A DNA stretch of 8,643 nt from an uncultured Clostridia bacterium (GCA_947166955.1 CAMVGI010000040.1:1-8643); one strand, 5' to 3'. Shown: positions 1 through 5,785, counted from the first letter of the stretch. Notes: generated by a model from the letters alone, not told the origin. Translations and numbers: made by a program.

Positions 1-118
1 GTTCCCGCCGCCCCGTTCCCGCCGTGCGGCCGAGCAGAAAGACCGTCGCGGCGCCGAGCGCCGTCATCGCAAAGGTGAAAAGCGTACCGAGCGCGGCAAA
101 GCCGAGCGCACGCAGCAT
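1..118 (-). CDS. ZIP-family metal transporter, N-terminal fragment (runs off left edge)
   Basis: Only the first 39 codons are in the window. They read as a hydrophobic start: a Met-Leu-Arg opening, then a glycine/alanine-rich membrane segment containing GTLFTFAMTALGAATVFL at about residues 11-28. This closely resembles the first transmembrane helix of bacterial ZIP-family (ZupT-like) divalent metal permeases, which carry zinc and related ions into the cytoplasm across the inner membrane. The match is from memory of the family; the metal-binding helices lie outside the window, so substrate cannot be judged. The ATG at 118 follows a modest Shine-Dalgarno (AAAGG) at about 10 nt spacing. A 12-bp palindrome overlaps that ribosome binding site. 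A different small membrane protein with a similar first helix is possible. Confidence 0.6.
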   Translation of the reverse strand, partial: MLRALGFAALGTLFTFAMTALGAATVFLLGRTAGTGRRE

Positions 119-129
119 ATGACCAACGC

Positions 130-141
130 CTTTCGCGAAAG
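130..141. promoter_or_regulatory. 12-bp perfect palindrome overlapping the ribosome binding site of the ZIP-like gene
   Basis: CTTTCGCGAAAG is self-complementary over all 12 bases. Read on the minus strand it ends in the GAAAG that begins the Shine-Dalgarno of the ZIP-like gene. It could be a repressor operator or a small structure that hides the ribosome binding site. In GC-rich DNA a 12-bp palindrome can also occur by chance, so the role is unproven. Confidence 0.3.
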
Positions 142-170
142 ATTTGCAGGCGTTTGATGACCTGTATGCC

Positions 171-176
171 AGTATA
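171..176 (-). promoter_or_regulatory. Possible -10 element for the ZIP-like gene
   Basis: On the minus strand this reads TATACT, a good -10 box, and would give a leader of roughly 45 nt before the ATG at 118. No convincing -35 lies 16-18 bp upstream; a TTGCGC sits only 9 bp away. The call rests on the -10 alone. Confidence 0.3.
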
Positions 177-200
177 AGCGCGCTCGCGCAAAAGGGTGCG

Positions 201-229
201 AAAAAGCGGCCTCCCTATCGGGAAGCCGC
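201..229 (-). terminator. Intrinsic terminator of folD
   Basis: On the minus strand a 10-bp stem (GCGGCTTCCC pairing with GGGAGGCCGC, one G-T pair) closes a 4-nt GATA loop and is followed at once by TTTTT. This is a textbook rho-independent terminator. The 5' arm is the last codons of folD, and the TAG stop codon spans the end of the loop and the first base of the 3' arm, so coding sequence and terminator overlap. Confidence 0.9.
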
Positions 230-1066
230 CTCGATCACATGCTCGCACAGCACCGCGGTCGTCACCGCGCCGACGCCGCCCGGCACGGGCGTAAACGCGT
301 CCACGATATTCGCAATCTCGTCCGTGCGCGTATCGCCGCAGAGCGAACCGTCCGGCAGAACGTGGATGCCCACGTCCACCACCGTCTGCCCCGCGCGCAC
401 GTGCTCCGCGCCGATCAGCCCCGCCTTTCCCACGGCGACGACCAGCACGTCCGCCTCGCGGCAGAGCGCGGGAAGGTTTTCGCTCTTGCTGTGGGCGACG
501 GTGACGGTCGCATCCTCCGCAAGCAGCAGCAGCGCCGCGGGCCTTCCGATCACGAGGCTGCGCCCCGCCACGACCGCGCGTTTGCCCCGCAGCGGGACGT
601 TGTAGTGGCGCAGCAGCTTGACGCACGCCTCCGCCGTGCAGGGCGCGAAGCCCGCGGAACCGGCCTTATCCCCCGCGTAAAGCGCCGCCATCGACGCGCG
701 CGTTACGCCGTCGACGTCCTTCTCCGGCGCGACGGCGGCGCAGGCCGCCGCGTCGTCATAGCCCTCCGGCAGCGGGCGGAACAGCAGGATGCCGTGCACC
801 GAGCGATCGGCGCCGAGCGCTTGCAGCTCGCGCACAAGCGCCTCCTGCCCCGCGTCCCGCGCCAGCGCGACGCGGCGCGTTTCGACGCCGCACTGCTCGC
901 AGCGCTTCATCGCGCCGCGCTCATAGGCGAGGTCGTCCTCACGCTCTCCCACGCGCACGAGCGCGAGCGTGGGCGTTACGCCGCGCGAGCGCAGCGCGTC
1001 CGAGCGCTCCCGCAGCGCCTCCGTCATCGCCTTGGCGACGCTCGCGCCCTTGAGCGGTTCCGCCAT
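215..1066 (-). CDS. folD: Methylenetetrahydrofolate dehydrogenase FolD; cyclohydrolase residues altered
   Basis: FolD normally oxidises 5,10-methylene-THF to 5,10-methenyl-THF with NADP, then hydrolyses it to 10-formyl-THF in the cytoplasm, supplying one-carbon units for purines and formyl-Met. The 283-residue product has the family's usual length and landmarks: VGEREDDLAYERGAMK (about 39-54), PEKDVDG (114-120), PCTAEAC, a Rossmann segment GRSLVIGRP, and TPVPGGVG near the end. The conserved Tyr is present (Y48), but the catalytic Lys four residues later is Ala52. The Gln normally in GILVQLPLP is Phe96 (GILLFRPLP). In characterised FolD/MTHFD enzymes those Lys and Gln residues serve the cyclohydrolase step, so this copy may act only as a dehydrogenase (inference). 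The ATG at 1066 was chosen because AAAGGAAG lies 8 nt upstream and family similarity starts there; a longer upstream reading is not FolD-like. It diverges from the cyclo-ligase gene. Confidence 0.93.
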   Translation of the reverse strand: MAEPLKGASVAKAMTEALRERSDALRSRGVTPTLALVRVGEREDDLAYERGAMKRCEQCGVETRRVALARDAGQEALVRELQALGADRSVHGILLFRPLPEGYDDAAACAAVAPEKDVDGVTRASMAALYAGDKAGSAGFAPCTAEACVKLLRHYNVPLRGKRAVVAGRSLVIGRPAALLLLAEDATVTVAHSKSENLPALCREADVLVVAVGKAGLIGAEHVRAGQTVVDVGIHVLPDGSLCGDTRTDEIANIVDAFTPVPGGVGAVTTAVLCEHVIEAASR

Positions 1067-1074
1067 AAAAGCAC

Positions 1075-1103
1075 TTCCTTTCGACCGGAAAAGATGGTAA
1101 GAT
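1075..1103 (+). promoter_or_regulatory. Weak candidate promoter for the cyclo-ligase gene
   Basis: TTCCTT and TAAGAT are separated by 17 bp in the 43-bp gap between two divergent genes. The predicted start of transcription would fall at or next to the ATG at 1110, implying a leaderless or near-leaderless mRNA. That would fit the lack of a good Shine-Dalgarno. The -35 matches poorly. Confidence 0.25.
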
Positions 1104-1109
1104 ATTGCC

Positions 1110-1697
1110 ATGGACAGGTGTATCAGCGAACAAAAAAAGCGCCTGCGCGCCGAAATACGGGCAAAAGAGCGCGCGCTCACGGATGCGTACCGCGCGGAGA
1201 GCGGCGCGGCGGTCTGCCGCGCGCTTTTAACGCTGCGCGCGTTCGAGGACGCGGACACGGTGCTCGCGTTTTATCCCACGGCGCGCGAGCTTGACCTGCG
1301 CGCGTTCCTCGCGGAGACGCTCGCGCGCGGAAAAGCGCTGCTCCTTCCCCGCTGCGAGGCAGGCGGAGCGCTCGCGCTGTGCGCGGTGAACGACTTGGAC
1401 GCCGACATTGAGCCGGGGACGCACGGCATTATGGAGCCGAAGCGCTCCCGTCCCGTGTTTCCGCCGGAAAAGGTCGGTTTCGCCGTCGTGCCGTGTCTCA
1501 CGTTCGACCGCGCGGGCAACCGCTTAGGGCAGGGCGGCGGGTATTACGACCGGCTGCTGCCGCGGCTTCGCTGCGAAACGGTCTGCGTCTGCCGCGAGGC
1601 GCTCGTTTCGGGCGCCGTTCCCGCCGAGCCGCACGACAAAAAGTGCGCGTTTTATCTTACGGAGCGCGGTTTTCTGAATATCGCGCCTGTTATTTAA
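1110..1697 (+). CDS. 5-formyltetrahydrofolate cyclo-ligase (5-FCL/MTHFS family)
   Basis: This cytoplasmic enzyme uses ATP to turn 5-formyl-THF into 5,10-methenyl-THF, returning a storage and inhibitory folate to the active pool. The 195-residue product is full length for the family (about 180-200). It shows the basic N-terminal helix (KKRLRAEIRAKERAL, about 9-23) and the hallmark ATP/folate loop FDRAGNRLGQGGGYYDRLL at 132-150. Known names for the family are fau/ygfA in E. coli and yqgN in Bacillus. The ATG at 1110 is the only sensible start: a stop codon lies in frame 12 nt upstream. No clear Shine-Dalgarno is visible, only a GGAA 19 nt away. It is divergent from folD, whose product methenyl-THF is also this enzyme's product. 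The 3' end overlaps the convergent repressor gene by 8 bp. Confidence 0.92.
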   Translation: MDRCISEQKKRLRAEIRAKERALTDAYRAESGAAVCRALLTLRAFEDADTVLAFYPTARELDLRAFLAETLARGKALLLPRCEAGGALALCAVNDLDADIEPGTHGIMEPKRSRPVFPPEKVGFAVVPCLTFDRAGNRLGQGGGYYDRLLPRLRCETVCVCREALVSGAVPAEPHDKKCAFYLTERGFLNIAPVI

Positions 1698-2010
1698 GCA
1701 GCTTGTCGATGGCGCGCTCCAGCTCGTCGATGGCGCTCTGGTCGTTCGCCTCGACCGCGTCGACGATGCAGTGCTCGATGTGGTCCTTGAGGATGATGCG
1801 GCTCGTGGACGCGAGCGCCGACTGCACGGCGGCAAGCTGGATCAGCACCTCAGAGCAGTCGCGCCCGTCCTCCACCATCTTGCGCACCGCCTCCAGATGT
1901 CCGATGGCGCGGGCAAGGCGGTTCACCACCGATTGCGTATGCTCGTGGCTGTGGGTATGGGGATGCGCGCCGCCGTGGGCGCGCGTATGCTCGTGCGCGT
2001 GTTCGTTCAT
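1690..2010 (-). CDS. CsoR/RcnR-family metal-sensing transcriptional repressor with His-rich N-terminus
   Basis: Members are small all-helical tetramers that leave their operator on binding Cu(I), Ni(II)/Co(II) or other thiophiles, releasing efflux or uptake genes. The 106-residue product has a His-rich leader (nine His in residues 4-24) and then a full DUF156 core: [20 protein letters not shown] (30-49), [16 protein letters not shown] (51-66) and DHIEHC (76-81). Cys52, His77 and Cys81 reproduce the Cys-His-Cys ligand set of Cu(I)-type CsoR proteins; RcnR proteins have His in place of the last Cys. The His-rich tail could add a nickel, cobalt or zinc site, so the metal is uncertain. The ATG at 2010 follows AAAGGAG at about 10 nt; a longer upstream reading lacks family similarity. 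No efflux pump or copper chaperone is adjacent; the only other possible metal gene is the ZIP fragment at the left edge. Confidence 0.88.
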   Translation of the reverse strand: MNEHAHEHTRAHGGAHPHTHSHEHTQSVVNRLARAIGHLEAVRKMVEDGRDCSEVLIQLAAVQSALASTSRIILKDHIEHCIVDAVEANDQSAIDELERAIDKLLK

Positions 2011-2038
2011 CGTGTTCCATCTCCTTTGTAACGCGCCT

Positions 2039-2067
2039 ACTTTACCACGTTTTTTCCCGCGGCGCAA
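2039..2067 (-). promoter_or_regulatory. Promoter of the CsoR-like repressor gene
   Basis: On the minus strand TTGCGC (-35) and TAAAGT (-10) are separated by exactly 17 bp, with transcription expected to begin about 20 nt before the ATG. The A-rich spacer and good -10 support the call. A GC palindrome abuts the -35. Confidence 0.65.
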
Positions 2068-2069
2068 GC

Positions 2070-2081
2070 CCCCGCGCGGGG
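2070..2081. promoter_or_regulatory. CCCC/GGGG palindrome: possible CsoR-type operator
   Basis: CCCCGCGCGGGG is a perfect 12-bp palindrome two bases beyond the -35 of the repressor gene, in the divergent region shared with pgi. Operators of the CsoR/RcnR family are typically C-tract/G-tract dyads, so autoregulation through this site is plausible. The flanking TA steps usual in known operators are absent, and chance GC palindromes are common here. Confidence 0.3.
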
Positions 2082-2115
2082 ATGGCGTTCGGGAAACCGC
2101 GGCGCGGATTCGCTC

Positions 2116-2144
2116 TTGTTCTTTTTTGGCGGTTGTGCTACACT
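2116..2144 (+). promoter_or_regulatory. Promoter of pgi
   Basis: TTGTTC (-35) and TACACT (-10) are spaced 17 bp, placing the transcription start near 2151 and leaving a leader of about 30 nt before the ATG. It is the best promoter match in the gap. Confidence 0.7.
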
Positions 2145-2157
2145 GACAGAAGTGTCA
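2144..2157. repeat. TGACA-N4-TGTCA inverted repeat at the pgi transcription start
   Basis: TGACAGAAGTGTCA is a perfect 5-bp inverted repeat around a 4-nt centre. It starts at the last base of the -10 box and covers the predicted transcription start, the classic position for a repressor operator. As RNA it would form only a small 5-bp hairpin. Confidence 0.4.
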
Positions 2158-2183
2158 AACCTATATTTTCAGGAGGCTTTCTT

Positions 2184-3518
2184 ATGTTGTCTGTGGATGT
2201 TTCCAGAGCCGCGTCCTTCCTGCCCCTTCCCTATGAGGAGGCGCTGCGTCCCATGCTCGCCAAGGCGTCCGGCTGGCTCCAGAACGGCGGCGGCAAGGGC
2301 GACGATTTCATCGGCTGGGTCAAGCTGCCCGAGGCGTATGACAAAGAGGAGTTTGCGCGCATCGAAAAAGCGGCGGAAAAAATCAAGGGCGACTCAAAAG
2401 CCCTGGTCGTCATCGGCATCGGCGGCTCGTACCTCGGCGCGCGCGGCGTGATCGAGTGCCTCGGCTCGCCGAACTACAACCTCAAAAAGAAAGAAACGCC
2501 CAACGTCTATTTTATCGGCAACGGTCTCTCCTCCGCGGCGCTGCGCGAGGTGTACGAGCTGGTGGAGGACGTGGATTTCTCCGTGAACGTCATCTCCAAG
2601 TCCGGCACGACGACGGAGCCGGCGGTCGCGTTCCGCTTCTTCAAGGCGCTTCTGGAGAAGAAATACGGCAAGGCGGGCGCGGCGAAGCGCATCTATGCGA
2701 CGACCGACCGTTCCCGCGGCGCGCTCAAGTCCCTCGCCGACGCGGAGGGCTACGAAACCTTCGTCGTTCCCGACGACGTGGGCGGGCGCTACAGCGTGCT
2801 GACCGCCGTGGGCCTTCTCCCCATCGCGGTCGCGGGCATCGACGTCCGCGAGCTGATAGCGGGCGCGGCGGACATGATGAAGCTCTGCCGCGCGGAGGAC
2901 TTCTCCAATCCCGCGTGGCAGTACGCCGCCATGCGCAACGAGCTTTACCGCAAGGGCAAGAAGATCGAGCTGCTCGCCTGCTTTGAGCCGTCGTTCCGCT
3001 TCATGGCGGAGTGGTGGAAGCAGCTCTACGGCGAGAGCGAGGGCAAGGACGAGCGCGGCATCTTCCCCGCAAGCGTCGATTTCACCGCAGACCTGCACTC
3101 CATGGGGCAGTACATCCAGCAGGGCGAGCGCGAGCTGATGGAGACCGTCGTGCGCTTTGACCCCGACGACGACCAGATGGTCGTGCCGCGCGACGAACTT
3201 GACGGCGACGGACTCAACTTCCTCGCGGGCAAAACGCTCCACGAGATCAACACCCAGGCGATGGACGGAACGCTGCTCGCCCATGTCGAGGGCGGCGTGC
3301 CCAACCTGATCGTGCACGCCGGCAAGCGCAGCGCGCGCACGCTCGGCGAGCTGATCTACTTCTTCGAGTACGCCTGCGGCCTCTCAGGCTACGTGCTGGG
3401 CGTCAACCCGTTCAACCAGCCTGGCGTCGAGGCGTACAAAAAGAACATGTTCGCCCTGCTCGGCAAGCCCGGTTACGAATCCATGGGCGCGGAGCTGCGC
3501 AAAAAGCTCGGCAGGTAA
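2184..3518 (+). CDS. pgi: Glucose-6-phosphate isomerase
   Basis: Interconverts glucose-6-phosphate and fructose-6-phosphate in the cytoplasm at the top of glycolysis and gluconeogenesis. The 444-residue product matches the short Bacillota form (about 450). Visible landmarks are the sugar-phosphate-binding loops [14 protein letters not shown] (75-88) and [10 protein letters not shown], signature 1 [15 protein letters not shown] (from about 198), the segment [20 protein letters not shown], and signature 2 [15 protein letters not shown] (407-421) with the catalytic-type Lys419. No key residue appears altered. The ATG at 2184 has an ideal AGGAGG 7 nt upstream; an in-frame ATG 102 nt earlier lies upstream of the promoter and is rejected. 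It is preceded by its own promoter with an overlapping dyad. No terminator is visible before the next gene, so some read-through into the P-loop gene is possible. Confidence 0.97.
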   Translation: MLSVDVSRAASFLPLPYEEALRPMLAKASGWLQNGGGKGDDFIGWVKLPEAYDKEEFARIEKAAEKIKGDSKALVVIGIGGSYLGARGVIECLGSPNYNLKKKETPNVYFIGNGLSSAALREVYELVEDVDFSVNVISKSGTTTEPAVAFRFFKALLEKKYGKAGAAKRIYATTDRSRGALKSLADAEGYETFVVPDDVGGRYSVLTAVGLLPIAVAGIDVRELIAGAADMMKLCRAEDFSNPAWQYAAMRNELYRKGKKIELLACFEPSFRFMAEWWKQLYGESEGKDERGIFPASVDFTADLHSMGQYIQQGERELMETVVRFDPDDDQMVVPRDELDGDGLNFLAGKTLHEINTQAMDGTLLAHVEGGVPNLIVHAGKRSARTLGELIYFFEYACGLSGYVLGVNPFNQPGVEAYKKNMFALLGKPGYESMGAELRKKLGR

Positions 3519-3526
3519 AATAGGCA

Positions 3527-3555
3527 TTGAAAAAAATCCCGCCCTATGGTATGCT
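3527..3555 (+). promoter_or_regulatory. Promoter of the small P-loop gene
   Basis: TTGAAA (-35) and TATGCT (-10) are separated by exactly 17 bp in the short gap after pgi. Both hexamers are close to consensus. The leader before the ATG would be about 25 nt. Confidence 0.75.
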
Positions 3556-3587
3556 GAATGCAGGAACACTGAAAGGAGTGATTCATC

Positions 3588-3998
3588 ATGGTTCGAGTCA
3601 TTATGGGTGACAAGGGCACCGGCAAAACCAAAAAGCTGATCGAGCTGATCAATTCCGCCGCTTCTCAGGAGGCCGGCAACGTGGTCTGCATCGAAGCGGA
3701 AAAGACCATGACCTTTGACATCCATTATCACGTTCGTCTGATCGTTGCCCGGGAGTACGAGATCGCGTCCTACGAGGCGATGCGCGGCTTCATCAGCGGT
3801 TTGTACGCCGGCAATTACGATATTTCCCAGATCTTCATCGACAACCTCTTCAAAATCGTCGGCGGCAAGGCCGACCGCGACGCGGAGCTGTTCCTCGACT
3901 GGCTGGAGAAGTTCAGCGCCGCGCACGGCGTGAATTTCACCGTCGCCATTTCGGAGGACCCCTCCCACGCGACCGACGGCATGCAGAAGTATCTGTAA
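3588..3998 (+). CDS. Small P-loop NTPase-like protein of unknown function
   Basis: The 136-residue product opens almost at once with a Walker A loop, GDKGTGKTK (G7, G10, G12, K13, T14), so nucleotide binding is very likely. A hydrophobic strand ending in acid, QIFIDN (81-86, D85), could be the Walker B strand. No membrane segment, signal peptide or DNA-binding motif is visible, and the chain is far too short for a pilus-retraction ATPase, although similar Clostridia proteins sometimes carry a PilT-like label. I recall this as a conserved but uncharacterised family in Clostridia; that is recollection, not a search. The ATG at 3588 follows AAGGAG at 9 nt. Its own promoter and a strong terminator make it a single-gene unit between pgi and the c-di-GMP cluster. 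It might be an adenylate-kinase- or thymidine-kinase-like fold, but no second catalytic motif supports that. Confidence 0.8.
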   Translation: MVRVIMGDKGTGKTKKLIELINSAASQEAGNVVCIEAEKTMTFDIHYHVRLIVAREYEIASYEAMRGFISGLYAGNYDISQIFIDNLFKIVGGKADRDAELFLDWLEKFSAAHGVNFTVAISEDPSHATDGMQKYL

Positions 3999-4022
3999 CG
4001 CCTCCCTCCCACGCTCATACCT

Positions 4023-4053
4023 ATCCCCGTGCCGGTAAGGCGCGGGGATTTTT
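4023..4053 (+). terminator. Intrinsic terminator of the P-loop gene
   Basis: An 11-bp stem (ATCCCCGTGCC with GGCGCGGGGAT, one G-T pair) closes a 5-nt GGTAA loop and runs into a T-rich tract. It begins 24 nt after the stop codon. The T tract runs up to the -35 box of the next promoter. Confidence 0.9.
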
Positions 4054-4054
4054 G

Positions 4055-4083
4055 TTGCTTTTCCCCGCTTGATTTGTTATAAT
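4055..4083 (+). promoter_or_regulatory. Promoter of the REC-GGDEF-EAL / Hpt cluster
   Basis: TTGCTT (-35), a 17-bp spacer and a perfect TATAAT (-10). The transcription start would fall near 4090, which excludes an ATG at 4085 as translation start and supports the one at 4142. Confidence 0.75.
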
Positions 4084-4141
4084 AGTGGAACATTCTTTAA
4101 GGTATCATGCGCGGCATATGCCCGCGGGAAAGGTCGACGTC

Positions 4142-4936
4142 ATGGCAAAGGAAACGGTCAACCGCCGCAAACGCACCGTTCTCGTTGTGGAAGACAACAA
4201 ACTCAACCGTGAGATCCTCGCCGAACTGCTTGCGGACGAATACGACGTCCTGCAGGCGGAGAACGGCCTTCGCGGGCTTGAGGAGCTGAATCGCTGCTGC
4301 GACGACACTGCGCTCGTCATCCTCGACGCCTACATGCCCGAGTGCAACGGCTTTGAATTCCTTGAACGCAAGCGCAAGGACCCGCGCTTCGACGCCATCC
4401 CCGTCATCATGATCACCGCGAGCGACACGGTAGATGACGAGATCCGCGGTCTCGCGCTCGGCGCGAGCGACTTCATCACCAAGCCCTACAACATCGAGGT
4501 GATGAAAAACCGCATGAAGAGCCTGATCCGCCTGCGCGAATCGTCCACGATGCTCGGCCGCCTCGAAACGGACAGTCTCACGGGGCTTTACAGCAAGGAA
4601 TACTTCTACCACGCGGTAGAGGAGGTCCTTGCCGCCGACCCCAACGCGGATTACGACGTGGTTTGCAGCGACATCGAAAGCTTTCGCGCCCTGAACGACC
4701 GCTACGGCACCGCGCAGTGCGACAGCTTCCTGCGCGCCGTCGCGGACGATCTCACCGAGCGCATCCCCGGGCTTCTTTCCTGCTGCGCCACCGCGACGAA
4801 AGCTGGGCCGGCATCCTCACGCCGGAGGGCGAGCAGACGCGCTACAGCCGCTTCGTCGTCAAGTACGGCATCTACGCCGACGTCGACCACGCGCTCTCCG
4901 CCGCCGCGATCTGCGACCGCGCGACGCTGGCGCTGA
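4142..4936 (+). CDS. Upstream part: receiver (REC) domain plus half GGDEF, with out-of-frame tail
   Basis: Residues about 11-130 form a complete receiver domain: VLVVEDN (acidic pair), phospho-acceptor D62 in LVILDAYMP, T92 in MITAS, and K114 in FITKPYN. A GGDEF start follows (DSLTGLYSKEYF and DIESFRALNDRYG), already degenerate because the usual GD of GDxxLR is CD. After about 4777 the frame becomes a low-complexity Ser/Thr/Arg/Ala run of roughly 53 residues typical of out-of-frame GC-rich DNA, so the true protein signal ends there. The ATG at 4142 is preferred: GGGAAAGG lies 10 nt upstream and it is downstream of the predicted transcription start. If expressed as is, it would be a REC protein with no output domain. 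Confidence 0.75.
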   Translation: MAKETVNRRKRTVLVVEDNKLNREILAELLADEYDVLQAENGLRGLEELNRCCDDTALVILDAYMPECNGFEFLERKRKDPRFDAIPVIMITASDTVDDEIRGLALGASDFITKPYNIEVMKNRMKSLIRLRESSTMLGRLETDSLTGLYSKEYFYHAVEEVLAADPNADYDVVCSDIESFRALNDRYGTAQCDSFLRAVADDLTERIPGLLSCCATATKAGPASSRRRASRRATAASSSSTASTPTSTTRSPPPRSATARRWR

Positions 4937-5772
4937 CGAAGATCAAGAAGAAATTCGGCGTGCGCGTGGCGTGGTACGACGATGAGATGCGCGCGCTGCA
5001 AATGCGCGAGCACCGCATCGAGGAGACGATGGAAAACGCCCTCGCCGAGCGGCAGTTTGTCGTCTACTACCAGCCCAAGCACGACCTGCACACGGGTAAA
5101 ACCGGCGGCGCGGAGGCGCTGGTGCGCTGGATCCATCCGGACATGGGCTTTATCAATCCCGGGCAGTTCATCCCGCTTTTTGAGCACAGCGGCTTCATCA
5201 CCAATCTCGACTTCTATATCTGGGAGGAGGTCTGCAAGGAGCTGCGCCATTGCATCGACGACGGCCTTCCCGTCGTGCCGGTCTCGGTCAACGTTTCCCG
5301 CCGCGATTTCGAGACCGCCGACCTCGCCGGCGAGATCGCCGCGCTCGCGGACAAGTATTCCCTGCCGCACGCGCTGCTGCACATCGAGCTGACCGAGTCC
5401 ATTTCCAGCTACAATCCCGACCAGATCATCCGCACGCTCGCCGCGCTGCACGAAAACGGCTTCTTCATCGAGCTGGACGATTTCGGCGCGGGCTATTCGA
5501 GCCTGACGAGCCTGAGCGTTTTGACGCTGGACGTGATGAAGATCGACATGAGCCTCATCCGGCACGCATCGGAAACGAACGACTACAGCATCCTTCGCTT
5601 CGCGACGCTGCTGGCAGACGGAATGCGCCTCAAGACCGTGGTCGAGGGCGTGGAGACCGCCGAACAGGTCGAGGCCCTCAAGGTGCTCGGCTGCGACTAT
5701 ATTCAGGGCTACTACTTCTCCAAACCGCTTCCGGTGGACGAGTATGAGGCATATTTGAAGGCCCACTGCTGA
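4777..5772 (+). CDS. Downstream part: EAL-domain c-di-GMP phosphodiesterase (no own start visible)
   Basis: EAL enzymes hydrolyse c-di-GMP to pGpG. Every residue I check for activity is present: Glu of AEALVRW (5113), Asn of SVNVSRRDF (5290), Glu of HIELTES (5386), the Asp pair of DDFGAGYSSL (5476-5481), Lys of MKIDMS (5539), Glu of VEGVET (5644) and Gln of YIQGYYF (5704). The catalytic domain is therefore intact and only its link to the REC input is lost. About 70 residues of GGDEF remainder precede it, including VVKYGIY and CDRATLAL. In-frame ATGs at 4987, 5002 and 5029 could restart translation, but none has a well-spaced ribosome binding site. The start given is the approximate frame-switch point, not a start codon. 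Confidence 0.8.
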   Translation, partial: FLLRHRDESWAGILTPEGEQTRYSRFVVKYGIYADVDHALSAAAICDRATLALTKIKKKFGVRVAWYDDEMRALQMREHRIEETMENALAERQFVVYYQPKHDLHTGKTGGAEALVRWIHPDMGFINPGQFIPLFEHSGFITNLDFYIWEEVCKELRHCIDDGLPVVPVSVNVSRRDFETADLAGEIAALADKYSLPHALLHIELTESISSYNPDQIIRTLAALHENGFFIELDDFGAGYSSLTSLSVLTLDVMKIDMSLIRHASETNDYSILRFATLLADGMRLKTVVEGVETAEQVEALKVLGCDYIQGYYFSKPLPVDEYEAYLKAHC

Positions 5773-5785
5773 AAGGAGGCCCGAC

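Larger units (their letters stand above)
4142..5772 (+). pseudogene. REC-GGDEF-EAL cyclic-di-GMP protein, broken by a frameshift in the GGDEF domain
   Basis: Two overlapping reading frames together make one REC-GGDEF-EAL protein. The upstream frame carries the receiver domain and the first half of GGDEF. The downstream frame, shifted by -1, carries the end of GGDEF and a complete EAL phosphodiesterase domain. The switch must lie at about 4770-4780, where LTERIPGLL in one frame is continued by FLLRHRDESW in the other. The GGDEF signature half (normally R-x-GG-D-E/x-F) expected between these pieces is absent, so the loss is probably larger than one base; net loss must be 3n+1 bases. No classic slippery heptamer is visible. 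Either the gene is a recent pseudogene, or it makes two separate proteins, or the assembly has a small deletion. It was probably co-transcribed with the Hpt gene downstream. Confidence 0.75.

Noticed and set aside
1067..1109. THF riboswitch between folD and the cyclo-ligase gene
   Set aside because: Some Clostridia use one for folate genes, but 43 bp is too short to hold it and no matching structure is visible.
239..1294. Long plus-strand open frame (351 codons) opposite folD
   Set aside because: Arg/His/Ala-rich composition with no motif; it is an antisense shadow of folD in GC-rich DNA.
2011..2183. Repeated CCGCGGCGC (2057-2065 and 2098-2106) as a regulatory direct repeat
   Set aside because: Short and entirely G/C in a GC-rich genome; no consistent placement relative to either promoter.
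2394..3317. Long minus-strand open frame (307 codons) opposite pgi
   Set aside because: Shadow of pgi: no ribosome binding site or family motif, and pgi is unambiguous.
4085..4141. Earlier ATG at 4085 as start of the REC gene
   Set aside because: It lies 2 nt after a perfect TATAAT, upstream of the expected transcription start, with no ribosome binding site; 4142 is better supported.
4769..4782. Programmed -1 ribosomal frameshift joining REC and EAL
   Set aside because: The zero-frame codons GGG CTT CTT TCC do not form an X-XXY-YYZ slippery heptamer, and the missing GGDEF signature points to a deletion instead.
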